Positions 1 through 6,346 of a DNA stretch of 11,104 bases are shown here, one piece after another; position 1 is the first letter of the stretch, and every line of letters begins with the position of its first letter. Below the pieces are notes generated by a model. That model made no database searches. It had not been told where the DNA came from and saw nothing but the letters and a program-made list of their open reading frames with translations. This DNA comes from Dehalococcoidales bacterium (GTDB taxonomy: Bacteria > Chloroflexota > Dehalococcoidia > Dehalococcoidales > UBA3254): contig JAQULX010000053.1 of NCBI GenBank assembly GCA_028718465.1, positions 1 to 11,104 on the forward strand. The letters are read 5' to 3'. The position numbers and the translations under genes were made by a program.

Positions 1-1645
1 AACTTAAATTACCTGTGGTGGATGTATCAGTGGCTGCCCCCTTGATCCGAATGCTGTGCGAACCGGCAACTGAGGGAGGAACAGAGAAAATGGTGGTCCA
101 TTTTCCGCCGGCGTCTGCATTGATGCCGGAGCTTACTTCGGAATCATCAAAAGAAATGGATATCCCTCTCTCGTTGGACGCGAAACCGGTGCCGGTTATA
201 GTAAGGGCGGTCCCCGCAGACCCGCTGGACTGGCTTAACGAGATACCCGGCGTGACAGTATAGGTTATATCGGGAATAGTGGCCGGTTGCGTAATGGAAC
301 CCCGTGCGTCTACAATATATTCTCCGGAGCTTAAGTTAGGAACATTGAAAGAAGCGCTCCATGTTCCAGTTTCACTGGCGGTAATGCCTCCGGCGACCTG
401 CGTTCCGCTGAATAAAACCTCAATTCCCTGTTCTCTGGCCGAGAAACCTGAACCGGTCACATTGACTGCCGTCTCCGAAGTGCCGCTGTATTTATTCAGA
501 ACAATCCCGGCCCCCACAATAAAATTGACGTTATTGGTATAAGAAGCGGAAGTCTCATCGCCGTAGGCATCAATAATGTGGCTTCCGGTAGCTGACGATG
601 GGACCGTGAAAGAGGTAGTCCAGCCTCCCCTCGAGTTTGCTCTCACCACCTGACCGATCGGTGATCCGTCATAGGTCATGGTGATGCCGGTCTCATCGGC
701 TGCGAAACCCGAACCCTTAACATTGACTATGCCTCCGGCTGGAGCACTGGTCGGATTCAGGGAAAAGCTGGGAATGACATTAAAGTTCTGATCGGGAACA
801 GAGGAAGTAGAAGTGCTGCTTCCTGATGCGTCAAAAATATGGGAACCGGAGGTCGATTCAGGAATGGTGAAAGTAAGGGCCCATGCCCCGGAGCTGTTAG
901 CCCTGATAGTTGAGCCTGTCACCGCACCGTCATAGGTTATCCTGATATCGGACTCATTAGCCGTAAAACCAGTGCCCGTCACGGTGATCGCTGTCCCTAC
1001 CGCCCCGCTGGTACGGCTAAGGGTGATACCGGTGCCGGCGGCCAATGTAAAAGAGACGTTGTCAACGGATGAAGCCCGGGTGTCGTCTCCATAGGCATCT
1101 ACCTCATAGCGTCCGGGGGTCAAACCGCCGGGGACCACCAGTTCACATTCCCAACTGCCCCACTCATCCGCGTCGATATCGTCTTCCATGATTTCTCCGT
1201 TGAAAGTCACCTCAATCCCTTCCTCATCTTCACGGAATCCTGTTCCCGAGACGGTGATGGCATCTCCCGGTTTCCCGCTTGTCCGCTCAAGAACGATCCC
1301 CGGAAGTACCCTGAAATTTTTAGTGATTGTGGGTGAACCTTCTCCGGTGACTGTTATCGTATAGGTTCCGTAAGGGACTTCGGGTATCTCGATATCCACT
1401 TCCCAGTCCCCATCATCATCAGCCTCTTCATCCCATTCCTCTTCATCGTCCCCAAAGGTAACCAGGATAGACTCATATTCGTCGTAATCGAAGCCTTCGA
1501 TGGTTATCTCACTACCGGCAGTCCCGCTGGATTTGCTTAAATCAATGTCTGCGTCCGGACCAGCCAGGACCGGAACAACGTTGGCCAGACATAGCACAAG
1601 CTCCAGGACCAGAATTATCGAGATCAACTTTACAATTTTTCGCAT
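1..1645 (-). CDS. Secreted surface protein with six Ig-like (IPT/TIG-type) repeats, 3' end outside window
   Basis: Reading the minus strand from ATG at 1645, the frame stays open for 548 codons to the window edge, so the C-terminus is missing. Residues 1-28 form a signal peptide: MRK, a hydrophobic stretch, then a cleavage site after VLA. Six tandem repeats of about 80-90 residues follow (about 33-113, 116-203, 206-292, 293-379, 380-466, 467-548). Each opens with a G-I-x-L...SG..GTA-I-T-V-x-G-x-GF pattern and has a later G-x-W-x-x-x-F-x-V-P then G-x-H/Y-x-I-D-A-x-G pattern. This is the look of a beta-sandwich IPT/TIG or related Ig-like fold. Repeats 1 and 2 carry very acidic loops (residues 65-80 and 151-161) where the later repeats are Ser/Thr/Gly-rich. 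The Shine-Dalgarno is GAGGGGAG about 11 nt upstream. The protein is probably exported and displayed or released; its binding partner is unknown. No cell-wall anchor is visible because the end is cut off. Confidence 0.88.
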   Translation of the reverse strand, partial: MRKIVKLISIILVLELVLCLANVVPVLAGPDADIDLSKSSGTAGSEITIEGFDYDEYESILVTFGDDEEEWDEEADDDGDWEVDIEIPEVPYGTYTITVTGEGSPTITKNFRVLPGIVLERTSGKPGDAITVSGTGFREDEEGIEVTFNGEIMEDDIDADEWGSWECELVVPGGLTPGRYEVDAYGDDTRASSVDNVSFTLAAGTGITLSRTSGAVGTAITVTGTGFTANESDIRITYDGAVTGSTIRANSSGAWALTFTIPESTSGSHIFDASGSSTSTSSVPDQNFNVIPSFSLNPTSAPAGGIVNVKGSGFAADETGITMTYDGSPIGQVVRANSRGGWTTSFTVPSSATGSHIIDAYGDETSASYTNNVNFIVGAGIVLNKYSGTSETAVNVTGSGFSAREQGIEVLFSGTQVAGGITASETGTWSASFNVPNLSSGEYIVDARGSITQPATIPDITYTVTPGISLSQSSGSAGTALTITGTGFASNERGISISFDDSEVSSGINADAGGKWTTIFSVPPSVAGSHSIRIKGAATDTSTTGNLS

Positions 1646-1837
1646 ATGATTCTAAGCTCCCCTCTTCCCATGAATAACATCCGACCGGTCCGGATGGTTC
1701 CGTTCAATCTGTCTGGCCTTCTTGCCGTCATTGTGAGTCGCCGGTTCCCCTCCGGGTGATCTCCACGGCAGCATAAAGGCCACTTATGCCAACCATAATT
1801 GAGCTAAAAGTCCGGGCCGGGTAATCTACCTTCGAAT
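1646..1837 (-). promoter_or_regulatory. Long, probably structured 5' leader of the surface-protein mRNA
   Basis: About 190 nt of GC-rich leader lies between the predicted promoter and the ATG at 1645, with no convincing ORF. Read as minus-strand RNA it can form several short stems: GCCGT/ACGGC enclosing an inner CCGG/CCGG stem (about 1725-1775), and CATCCG/CGGATG with a 7-nt loop (1678-1696). I compared it by eye with the cyclic-di-GMP-I and cobalamin riboswitch cores and saw no match. It may be an unrecognised cis-regulatory RNA or just an unstructured leader. Confidence 0.3.
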
Positions 1838-1843
1838 GTCACG

Positions 1844-1873
1844 ATTATAACCCAAAAACAGCAGGTTATTCAA
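1844..1873 (-). promoter_or_regulatory. Sigma-A-type promoter for the Ig-repeat surface protein
   Basis: On the minus strand, TTGAAT (1873-1868) is followed by an 18-bp spacer and a perfect TATAAT (1849-1844). Transcription would start near 1837 and run left into the gene starting at 1645, leaving a leader of about 190 nt. This is the best promoter match I found in the window. Confidence 0.6.
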
Positions 1874-2050
1874 TGCTGCATACCTTAAGTGTATTTGAAA
1901 CCCGGCAAACAGGCATCGGCGAAAGGTCTGGTTTTTCCATAGTACTTTCTGCCAGAAGATTATTAATTTATGTCTCGAATTTCGTATCAATTTTATCCTT
2001 TTATTTAATTTATGATATGATTGAAAAGAATTACAGGATCCAACAAATAC

Positions 2051-2074
2051 AGATCAGGCTGACTAGCCTGATCT
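2051..2074. repeat. Perfect 10-bp inverted repeat upstream of pycB
   Basis: AGATCAGGCT, the 4-nt loop GACT, then AGCCTGATCT form a perfect palindrome ending 30 bp before the pycB ATG. No T-run follows on the plus strand (TATAATTGG comes next), so it is not a typical intrinsic terminator. It could be an operator for a dimeric repressor or a hairpin in the pycB leader. The rest of the 1874-2104 gap is AT-rich; it has TATGAT boxes at 2011 and 2016 but no good -35, so I do not call a pycB promoter. Confidence 0.6.
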
Positions 2075-2104
2075 TATAATTGGAGTGATGGGAGTTTATT
2101 CTAA

Positions 2105-3844
2105 ATGGGTATACAAATCACCGATACTACTTTGCGTGATGCTCATCAGTCTTTGATTGCTACCAGAATGCGTACTCGGGATATGCTTCCGGTGGCCGAA
2201 GAGCTTGACAGCGTTGGTTTTTTCTCCCTGGAAGTCTGGGGCGGAGCTACTTTCGATACCAGCATCCGTTTCCTGAATGAAGACCCCTGGGAGAGGCTTC
2301 AGCTTTTACGCGATAAGGTCCGGAACACCCGCTTGCAGATGCTGCTCAGGGGACAAAACCTGGTGGGCTACCGGCATTACCCCGATGATGTGGTAGAAGA
2401 GTTCATCCGCCTGGCGGTAAAAAACGGGATCGATGTTTTTCGTGTTTTTGATGCTTTGAACGATGTCCGGAATATGGAATCGGTGATTAAAGCGCTGAAA
2501 TGGTACCGCGTTCATATTCAGGGCACTATTTGTTATACCGTAAGCCCGGTACACACCATCGCGGGATTCACCAAACTGGCCATGGAACTGGAAAAATTGG
2601 GCTGTGACTCGATCTGTATCAAGGATATGGCCGGATTAATCTCGCCCAGGATGGCCGGCGATCTTATCAAGGCCATAAAGGAAGAGGTATTTATTCCGAT
2701 AGACCTGCATTCTCACTGCTCCAGCGGAATGGCACCCCAGAGCTATTATGCCGCGGCTGAAGCCGGAGCGGACATTCTGGATACGGCCTTTTCCTCTTTC
2801 GCCTGGGGCACTTCCCAGCCGCCCACAGAGGGAATGGTGGCATCCCTGAAAGACACTCCTTTTGATACCGGACTGGACCTGCAAAAACTCTACGAGATAG
2901 GTGAGCACTTTGCTGCTCTGACAGAAAAATACAGGCCTCTGCTTACATCTGAAGCCGTCCGGCCGAATGTTAATGTACTGCTGCATCAGATTCCGGGAGG
3001 GATGTTATCCAACCTGGTAAGTCAGTTGAGGGAACAGAAGGCCCTCGATAAGTTCAGCGAAGTACTGGAAGAAGTCCCCCGTGTCAGGGCTGATCTGGGT
3101 TATCCTCCCCTGGTCACGCCGACCAGTCAACTGGTAGGTATCCAGGCGGTCTTGAACGTGCTTACCGGCGAACGCTACAAGAAGGTGACCAAAGAGGTCA
3201 AAGATTATTTGATGGGTTATTACGGACGGCCTCCCGCTGAGGTGAATGAGGATATCCGCAAGATGGTTATCGGCGACAATTCACCTGTTGACGTCCGCCC
3301 CGCCGAACTGTTAAAACCGGAACTGGAAAAACTACGCGAAGATGGCCACAAACTGGGTATTCTTCACAAAGAAGAAGACCTGATTACCTATGCGCTTTAT
3401 CCGCAGGTGGCGGTGAAATTTTTACGCGGTGAATTAAAAGAGGAGGAAATCCGACCTTCCCGCAAACCGCAGGCATCTGAAACATCGGCAGCCGAGTTTC
3501 CGACTGAGTTTAATGTAGATGTTGACGGAGAAGTATTTAACATAAAAATATCTTCGGTTGTCGGTAAACCCATCGACGTGGAAAGGCCCCGGAAGAAACC
3601 GGAGGCGGAGGTCGCTAAAGGTAGCGTGGTCTCTACGATGTCCGGGATGGTGCTGTCAATCAAGGTAAAGGTGGGAGACCGGGTGCAGGAAGGCGACCTG
3701 GTAGCCATGATCGAAGCGATGAAAATGCAGAATGAGATACACACGCCTCACAGCGGTGTGGTGAAAGCGATCATGACTTTTGAAGGAGAAGTGATCAACT
3801 CGGGAAATGTTTTAATGGTGATAGAGCAAACAGATGATAAATAA
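2105..3844 (+). CDS. pycB: Pyruvate carboxylase subunit B (carboxyltransferase plus biotin carrier); OadA-like
   Basis: The 579-residue protein transfers CO2 from carboxybiotin to pyruvate, giving oxaloacetate. The N-terminal TIM-barrel carboxyltransferase domain (about 1-290) opens with D-T-T-L-R-D-A-H-Q-S. Expected metal ligands are Asp12 and the His202-Ser-His204 pair, with the carbamylated lysine at Lys173 (CIKDMAGL). A PYC/OADA conserved domain follows (about 290-460), then a linker, then a biotinyl/lipoyl domain (about 510-579) with the EAMKM biotinylation site at Lys540, 39 residues from the end. Length and order match PycB and oxaloacetate decarboxylase alpha, which are homologous. 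The biotin carboxylase gene directly downstream, with no OadB or OadG membrane subunit in view, favours pyruvate carboxylase over a sodium-pumping decarboxylase. The start is set by GGGAG (2090-2094), about 10 nt before ATG. The stop overlaps pycA by 11 bp, suggesting translational coupling. It acts in the cytoplasm. Confidence 0.93.
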   Translation: MGIQITDTTLRDAHQSLIATRMRTRDMLPVAEELDSVGFFSLEVWGGATFDTSIRFLNEDPWERLQLLRDKVRNTRLQMLLRGQNLVGYRHYPDDVVEEFIRLAVKNGIDVFRVFDALNDVRNMESVIKALKWYRVHIQGTICYTVSPVHTIAGFTKLAMELEKLGCDSICIKDMAGLISPRMAGDLIKAIKEEVFIPIDLHSHCSSGMAPQSYYAAAEAGADILDTAFSSFAWGTSQPPTEGMVASLKDTPFDTGLDLQKLYEIGEHFAALTEKYRPLLTSEAVRPNVNVLLHQIPGGMLSNLVSQLREQKALDKFSEVLEEVPRVRADLGYPPLVTPTSQLVGIQAVLNVLTGERYKKVTKEVKDYLMGYYGRPPAEVNEDIRKMVIGDNSPVDVRPAELLKPELEKLREDGHKLGILHKEEDLITYALYPQVAVKFLRGELKEEEIRPSRKPQASETSAAEFPTEFNVDVDGEVFNIKISSVVGKPIDVERPRKKPEAEVAKGSVVSTMSGMVLSIKVKVGDRVQEGDLVAMIEAMKMQNEIHTPHSGVVKAIMTFEGEVINSGNVLMVIEQTDDK

Positions 3845-5327
3845 AGTCCTGGTAGCTAATAGAGGTGAAATTGCGATCCGCATTATGCGGGCTTGCCGGG
3901 AGTTGGGCCTGGCTTCGGTGGCAATATACTCCGACGCCGATAAAGATGCGCTTTTCGCCAAATACGCTAACGAAGCTTATTACATCGGTCCGTCTCCCGC
4001 GCCGGAGAGCTACCTTAATATAAAAAAGATTATCCAGATCGCTGGAGAGTGCGGTGCGCAGGCGATTCATCCCGGATACGGCTTTCTGGCTGAGAATCCG
4101 AGCTTCGCCTATACCTGTGAGCTGGCTGGCATCAAATTTATTGGGCCCTCCAGTAATGTTATTGCTTTGATGGGCAACAAGGTTGTTGCCAGGGACCAGA
4201 TGAAAGCTATCAATGTACCGATCGTTCCGGGCTCGGAGGGCAACATTGTCGATCTTGAACAGGCCCGAAAAGTCGCTGGAGAACTGGGTTATCCATTGCT
4301 GGTCAAGCCTGTTGCTGGCGGCGGCGGCATTGGAATGGTGATTGCCAATAATGAGCAGGAACTGGAGCAGGGGGTAAGTTCCGCTCGCCGTATTGCTCTC
4401 AGTACATTTGGCAGCGGCGACCTCTATATCGAGAAATATCTGATAAATCCCCGGCATATTGAAATACAGGTGCTGGGAGACACTCAAGGTAATGTTATTC
4501 ACCTGGGTGAAAGAGAATGCTCCATCCAGCGGCGCCATCAGAAACTTATTGAAGAGTCTCCTTCCCCCGCCCTGACCCCCCAGCTGCGGGCTGAGATGGG
4601 AGAAATAGCCGTCAGAATTGCCAGGTCGGTTAACTACGAAGGTCCGGGGACCATGGAGTTCCTTTTTTCGGAAGGCCGGTATTATTTTGTCGAGGCCAAT
4701 ACCCGCATTCAGGTGGAACATCCCGTGACGGAAATGGTAACCGGCATCGATATTGTTAAAGAGCAAATTCGCATCGCCATGGGCTTGCCTTTGAGCATCA
4801 ATCAAAAGGACGTCGAGATGAACGGCCACGCGATAGAGTGCCGGATCAATGCCGAAGACCCGCTGAATAATTTTGTTCCCTGTCCCGGTAAACTGACCGG
4901 CTATCGTTCACCGGGTGGTATCGGGGTCCGGGTAGATAGCGGCGTCTATACCCGGTATACCATATCGTCCTTTTACGATCCCATGATCTCCAAACTGGTA
5001 GTTTGGGGCAGAGATAGGGATGAAGCTATCATCAGGATGCGGCGGGCGCTTTATGAGTATATTATTGTTGGCGTCAGGACCAATATTCCTTTCCACAAGG
5101 CTGTCATGGAAAACCCGCACTTTATTTCCGGCAGTCTGAGCACACACTTTATTGATGAGGAAAACACGCTTCTGGACGATATGAAGCGCATCATGGCCCG
5201 CGAACAACCTCTGGAACAAAAACTATCACAGATCTTCGAGGCGAAGAAAAGAGCAGCCGCAATAGCGGCTGTCGCCGCCATCACCCAGACCTATTCGCAG
5301 AAGAATATTTCCACAACAGATGAGTAA
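3834..5327 (+). CDS. pycA: Pyruvate carboxylase subunit A (biotin carboxylase)
   Basis: The 497-residue ATP-grasp enzyme carboxylates the biotin on PycB using ATP and bicarbonate. The order is the biotin carboxylase N-domain (VLVANRGEIAIRI at 5-17), the ATP-grasp domain (about 115-310) and the C-domain (about 335-445, ECRINAEDP). Visible active-site pieces are Lys158 before the glycine loop, ERECSIQRRHQK with Lys237, and NTRIQVEHPVTE with Arg291 and Glu295. The glycine loop reads GGGGIGM, with Ile166 where AccC enzymes have Arg or Lys; I believe some PycA proteins share this. The protein exceeds AccC (about 450 residues) because of a tail after about 450 containing a charged then Ala-rich helix. 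The ATG lies inside the end of pycB with only a weak ribosome-binding site, so it probably depends on coupling to pycB. AccC or propionyl-CoA carboxylase is less likely given the pycB partner. A possible weak hairpin (AAAGGG/CCCTTT, 5330-5356) follows the stop. Confidence 0.92.
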   Translation: MINKVLVANRGEIAIRIMRACRELGLASVAIYSDADKDALFAKYANEAYYIGPSPAPESYLNIKKIIQIAGECGAQAIHPGYGFLAENPSFAYTCELAGIKFIGPSSNVIALMGNKVVARDQMKAINVPIVPGSEGNIVDLEQARKVAGELGYPLLVKPVAGGGGIGMVIANNEQELEQGVSSARRIALSTFGSGDLYIEKYLINPRHIEIQVLGDTQGNVIHLGERECSIQRRHQKLIEESPSPALTPQLRAEMGEIAVRIARSVNYEGPGTMEFLFSEGRYYFVEANTRIQVEHPVTEMVTGIDIVKEQIRIAMGLPLSINQKDVEMNGHAIECRINAEDPLNNFVPCPGKLTGYRSPGGIGVRVDSGVYTRYTISSFYDPMISKLVVWGRDRDEAIIRMRRALYEYIIVGVRTNIPFHKAVMENPHFISGSLSTHFIDEENTLLDDMKRIMAREQPLEQKLSQIFEAKKRAAAIAAVAAITQTYSQKNISTTDE

Positions 5328-5382
5328 GGAAAGGGTTCTGGCATTCTTCTCCCTTTAATTATATGTCCCTGATCAAATGTAG

Positions 5383-5403
5383 GGGCGGATCCGAGATCCG
5401 CCC
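5383..5403. repeat. REP-like palindrome (9-bp stem)
   Basis: GGGCGGATC, loop CGA, then GATCCGCCC form a perfect 9-bp stem with a 3-nt loop, preceded by TGTAG and followed by GCC. A 'GTAGGGGCG...CGCCC' hairpin of this style is a common dispersed palindrome in many bacterial genomes. No T-run follows. It lies in the 266-bp gap after pycA. The gap also holds degenerate copies of the TCATGCTGGAGG motif (5435-5446 on the minus strand; 5480-5509 on the plus strand). Confidence 0.6.
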
Positions 5404-5524
5404 GCCAAACCATTCTCCCCCTGCTCACTGTAGTCCTCCAGCATGATAACAGAATAGGGTAGTGCTGCCGTATTTCACTGTCACCCTGGAGGAGCCTCAC
5501 TCCCTTTCCTCTACTCCAGTAAAC

Positions 5525-5554
5525 ACGGTTAATTTAATAAAAGTCTAATATAAT
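5525..5554 (+). promoter_or_regulatory. Candidate promoter of the H1/desulforedoxin gene
   Basis: A perfect TATAAT (5549-5554) sits in a very AT-rich stretch 40 bp before the gene's ATG. The -35 region at normal spacing is poor (ACGGTT/CGGTTA around 5525-5531), so the call rests on the -10 box and position. Confidence 0.4.
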
Positions 5555-5593
5555 ATTAAATAAGCCACTATTATTTAGGTAAGGGGGAGGAAA

Positions 5594-5896
5594 ATGGCAG
5601 GTAAGACGGGACCCAGAACGAAGAAGGCAGAAGCTCCAAAAACGGCAACCAGATCAGCGACGAAAGCAGCAGCGGCAAAAACAGCGGCTGCGAAGAAGCC
5701 AACCGGTAGGGCCGCGGCCCGAAAAGTAAGCAAAGGCGATACTCTCACGTGCGAACTGTGCGGGCTGCAATTGATCGTGGATGAAACCGGAGATGTTCTG
5801 GCCGGCCGGGAAGTGATTTGCTGTGGTCAGTCGATGAAGGAGAAACCCGGCAGGGCTAAAGCTTCATCCGGCAAAGCCAAAGTCACTGCCAAATAG
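5594..5896 (+). CDS. Histone-H1-like Lys/Ala-rich protein with a desulforedoxin-type Cys4 metal knuckle
   Basis: This 100-residue protein has three parts. Residues 1-47 are almost only Lys, Arg, Ala, Thr and Pro, like the AK-rich tails of bacterial histone-H1-like DNA-binding proteins. Residues 48-83 hold Cys53-x2-Cys56 and Cys76-Cys77-Gly-x-x-Met, the pattern of desulforedoxin and of the N-terminal domain of desulfoferrodoxin, which bind one iron (or zinc) by four Cys. Residues 84-100 are again Lys/Ala/Ser-rich. Spacing between the Cys pairs is 19 residues, a little longer than in classical desulforedoxin. There is no superoxide-reductase domain. The start is firm: AGGGGGAGG ends 3 nt before ATG. 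It stands alone. Inference: a nucleoid-associated protein whose metal site senses redox or holds a dimer together, since desulforedoxin is a dimer. A basic zinc-binding protein is the alternative. No known gene name recognised. Confidence 0.85.
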   Translation: MAGKTGPRTKKAEAPKTATRSATKAAAAKTAAAKKPTGRAAARKVSKGDTLTCELCGLQLIVDETGDVLAGREVICCGQSMKEKPGRAKASSGKAKVTAK

Positions 5897-5998
5897 GCTG
5901 AGTTTAATCCGGAGGCCAGGTCCGGCATAAAGTATTTCCCACTCTGAAAAACGGGAATTACCTTACAGGGCTATTTTTTTGACTCCTGCTCCCTGAAG

Positions 5999-6037
5999 AG
6001 CCATAAGAATCATGGCATTGCCATGATTCTTATGGCT
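5999..6037. repeat. Perfect 18-bp stem, 3-nt loop inverted repeat
   Basis: An 18-bp arm (5999-6016), loop ATT (6017-6019) and its exact reverse complement (6020-6037) form a very stable hairpin on either strand. Neither side has the T-run expected of an intrinsic terminator directly after the stem; a T7 run lies upstream at 5974-5980. It sits about 100 bp after the H1/desulforedoxin gene and touches a TCATGCCGGAGA copy (6039-6050) of the local dispersed motif. It could stop transcription or be a mobile palindromic element. Confidence 0.75.
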
Positions 6038-6161
6038 ATCATGCCGGAGACCTCGTAAGCTTCCTGAACTTCGCCATTGTGAATATCAGAAGGCGTGCGG
6101 GTACCCTGTGGTGTCTTCATGATATCACTGGGTGCTCCGAAGCATCCCAGGGTGGGGTGGC

Positions 6162-6221
6162 CTATCCCTCTCCCGTCCGGACTCGATCCGGAATCTACCC
6201 GGTCTCCCTCCATCATTAATC
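6162..6221. repeat. Dispersed repeat, copy A (upstream of the prpD-like gene)
   Basis: The segment contains the near-palindrome TCCGGACTCGATCCGGA (6176-6192), then AATCTACCCGGTCTCC (6192-6207) and CATTAATC (6214-6221). The 16-base block is identical at 7865-7880, with GGACTCG-TCC before it and CATTAATC after it in both places. No CDS is convincing in the 450-bp gap 5897-6346, which is otherwise hairpins and repeat fragments. Confidence 0.65.
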
Positions 6222-6249
6222 CTTAATCAAAATTCCCTCCCCTTCCCCA

Positions 6250-6292
6250 CCGGGGCATCCATTGCAAAAAAACACTGGAGCATACGCCCCGG
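6250..6292. repeat. 7-bp inverted repeat with 29-nt loop just upstream of the prpD-like gene
   Basis: CCGGGGC (6250-6256) and GCCCCGG (6286-6292) flank an A-rich loop containing A7. It ends 54 bp before the ATG at 6347. It could be an operator or leader hairpin; no good promoter boxes are seen beside it. Confidence 0.4.
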
Positions 6293-6346
6293 AACGTGTT
6301 AAACTATTCATAATTCGGAAAAATAATTTTGGAGAAAGGAACTGGA

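Noticed and set aside
15..542. Open frames on the plus strand (15-263, 279-542)
   Set aside because: They are antisense to the continuous 548-codon minus-strand gene with signal peptide and repeats, and resemble no protein family.
1589..1645. Lipoprotein signal at Cys19 of the Ig-repeat protein
   Set aside because: The residues before Cys (Leu-Val-Leu) do not fit a lipobox, and a normal signal-peptidase site follows after Ala28.
1646..1837. Cyclic-di-GMP-I or cobalamin riboswitch in the surface-protein leader
   Set aside because: The conserved core sequences of those classes are absent by eye.
1873..2079. 68-codon plus-strand open frame before pycB
   Set aside because: It lies in an AT-rich promoter/leader region, ends inside the hairpin area, has no ribosome-binding site and no recognisable content.
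3795..4829. 344-codon minus-strand open frame inside pycA
   Set aside because: It is antisense to a clear biotin carboxylase with all its motifs; the protein has no family pattern.
5930..5985. Intrinsic terminator ending in the T7 run at 5974-5980
   Set aside because: The only nearby stem (TTCCC/GGGAA) is short and far from the T-run, so no proper terminator hairpin could be built.
6010..6216. 68-codon minus-strand open frame between the H1/desulforedoxin and prpD-like genes
   Set aside because: Part of it (about 6045-6160) reads like ordinary protein, so a gene remnant is possible, but it spans the hairpin and a dispersed repeat and I recognise no family.
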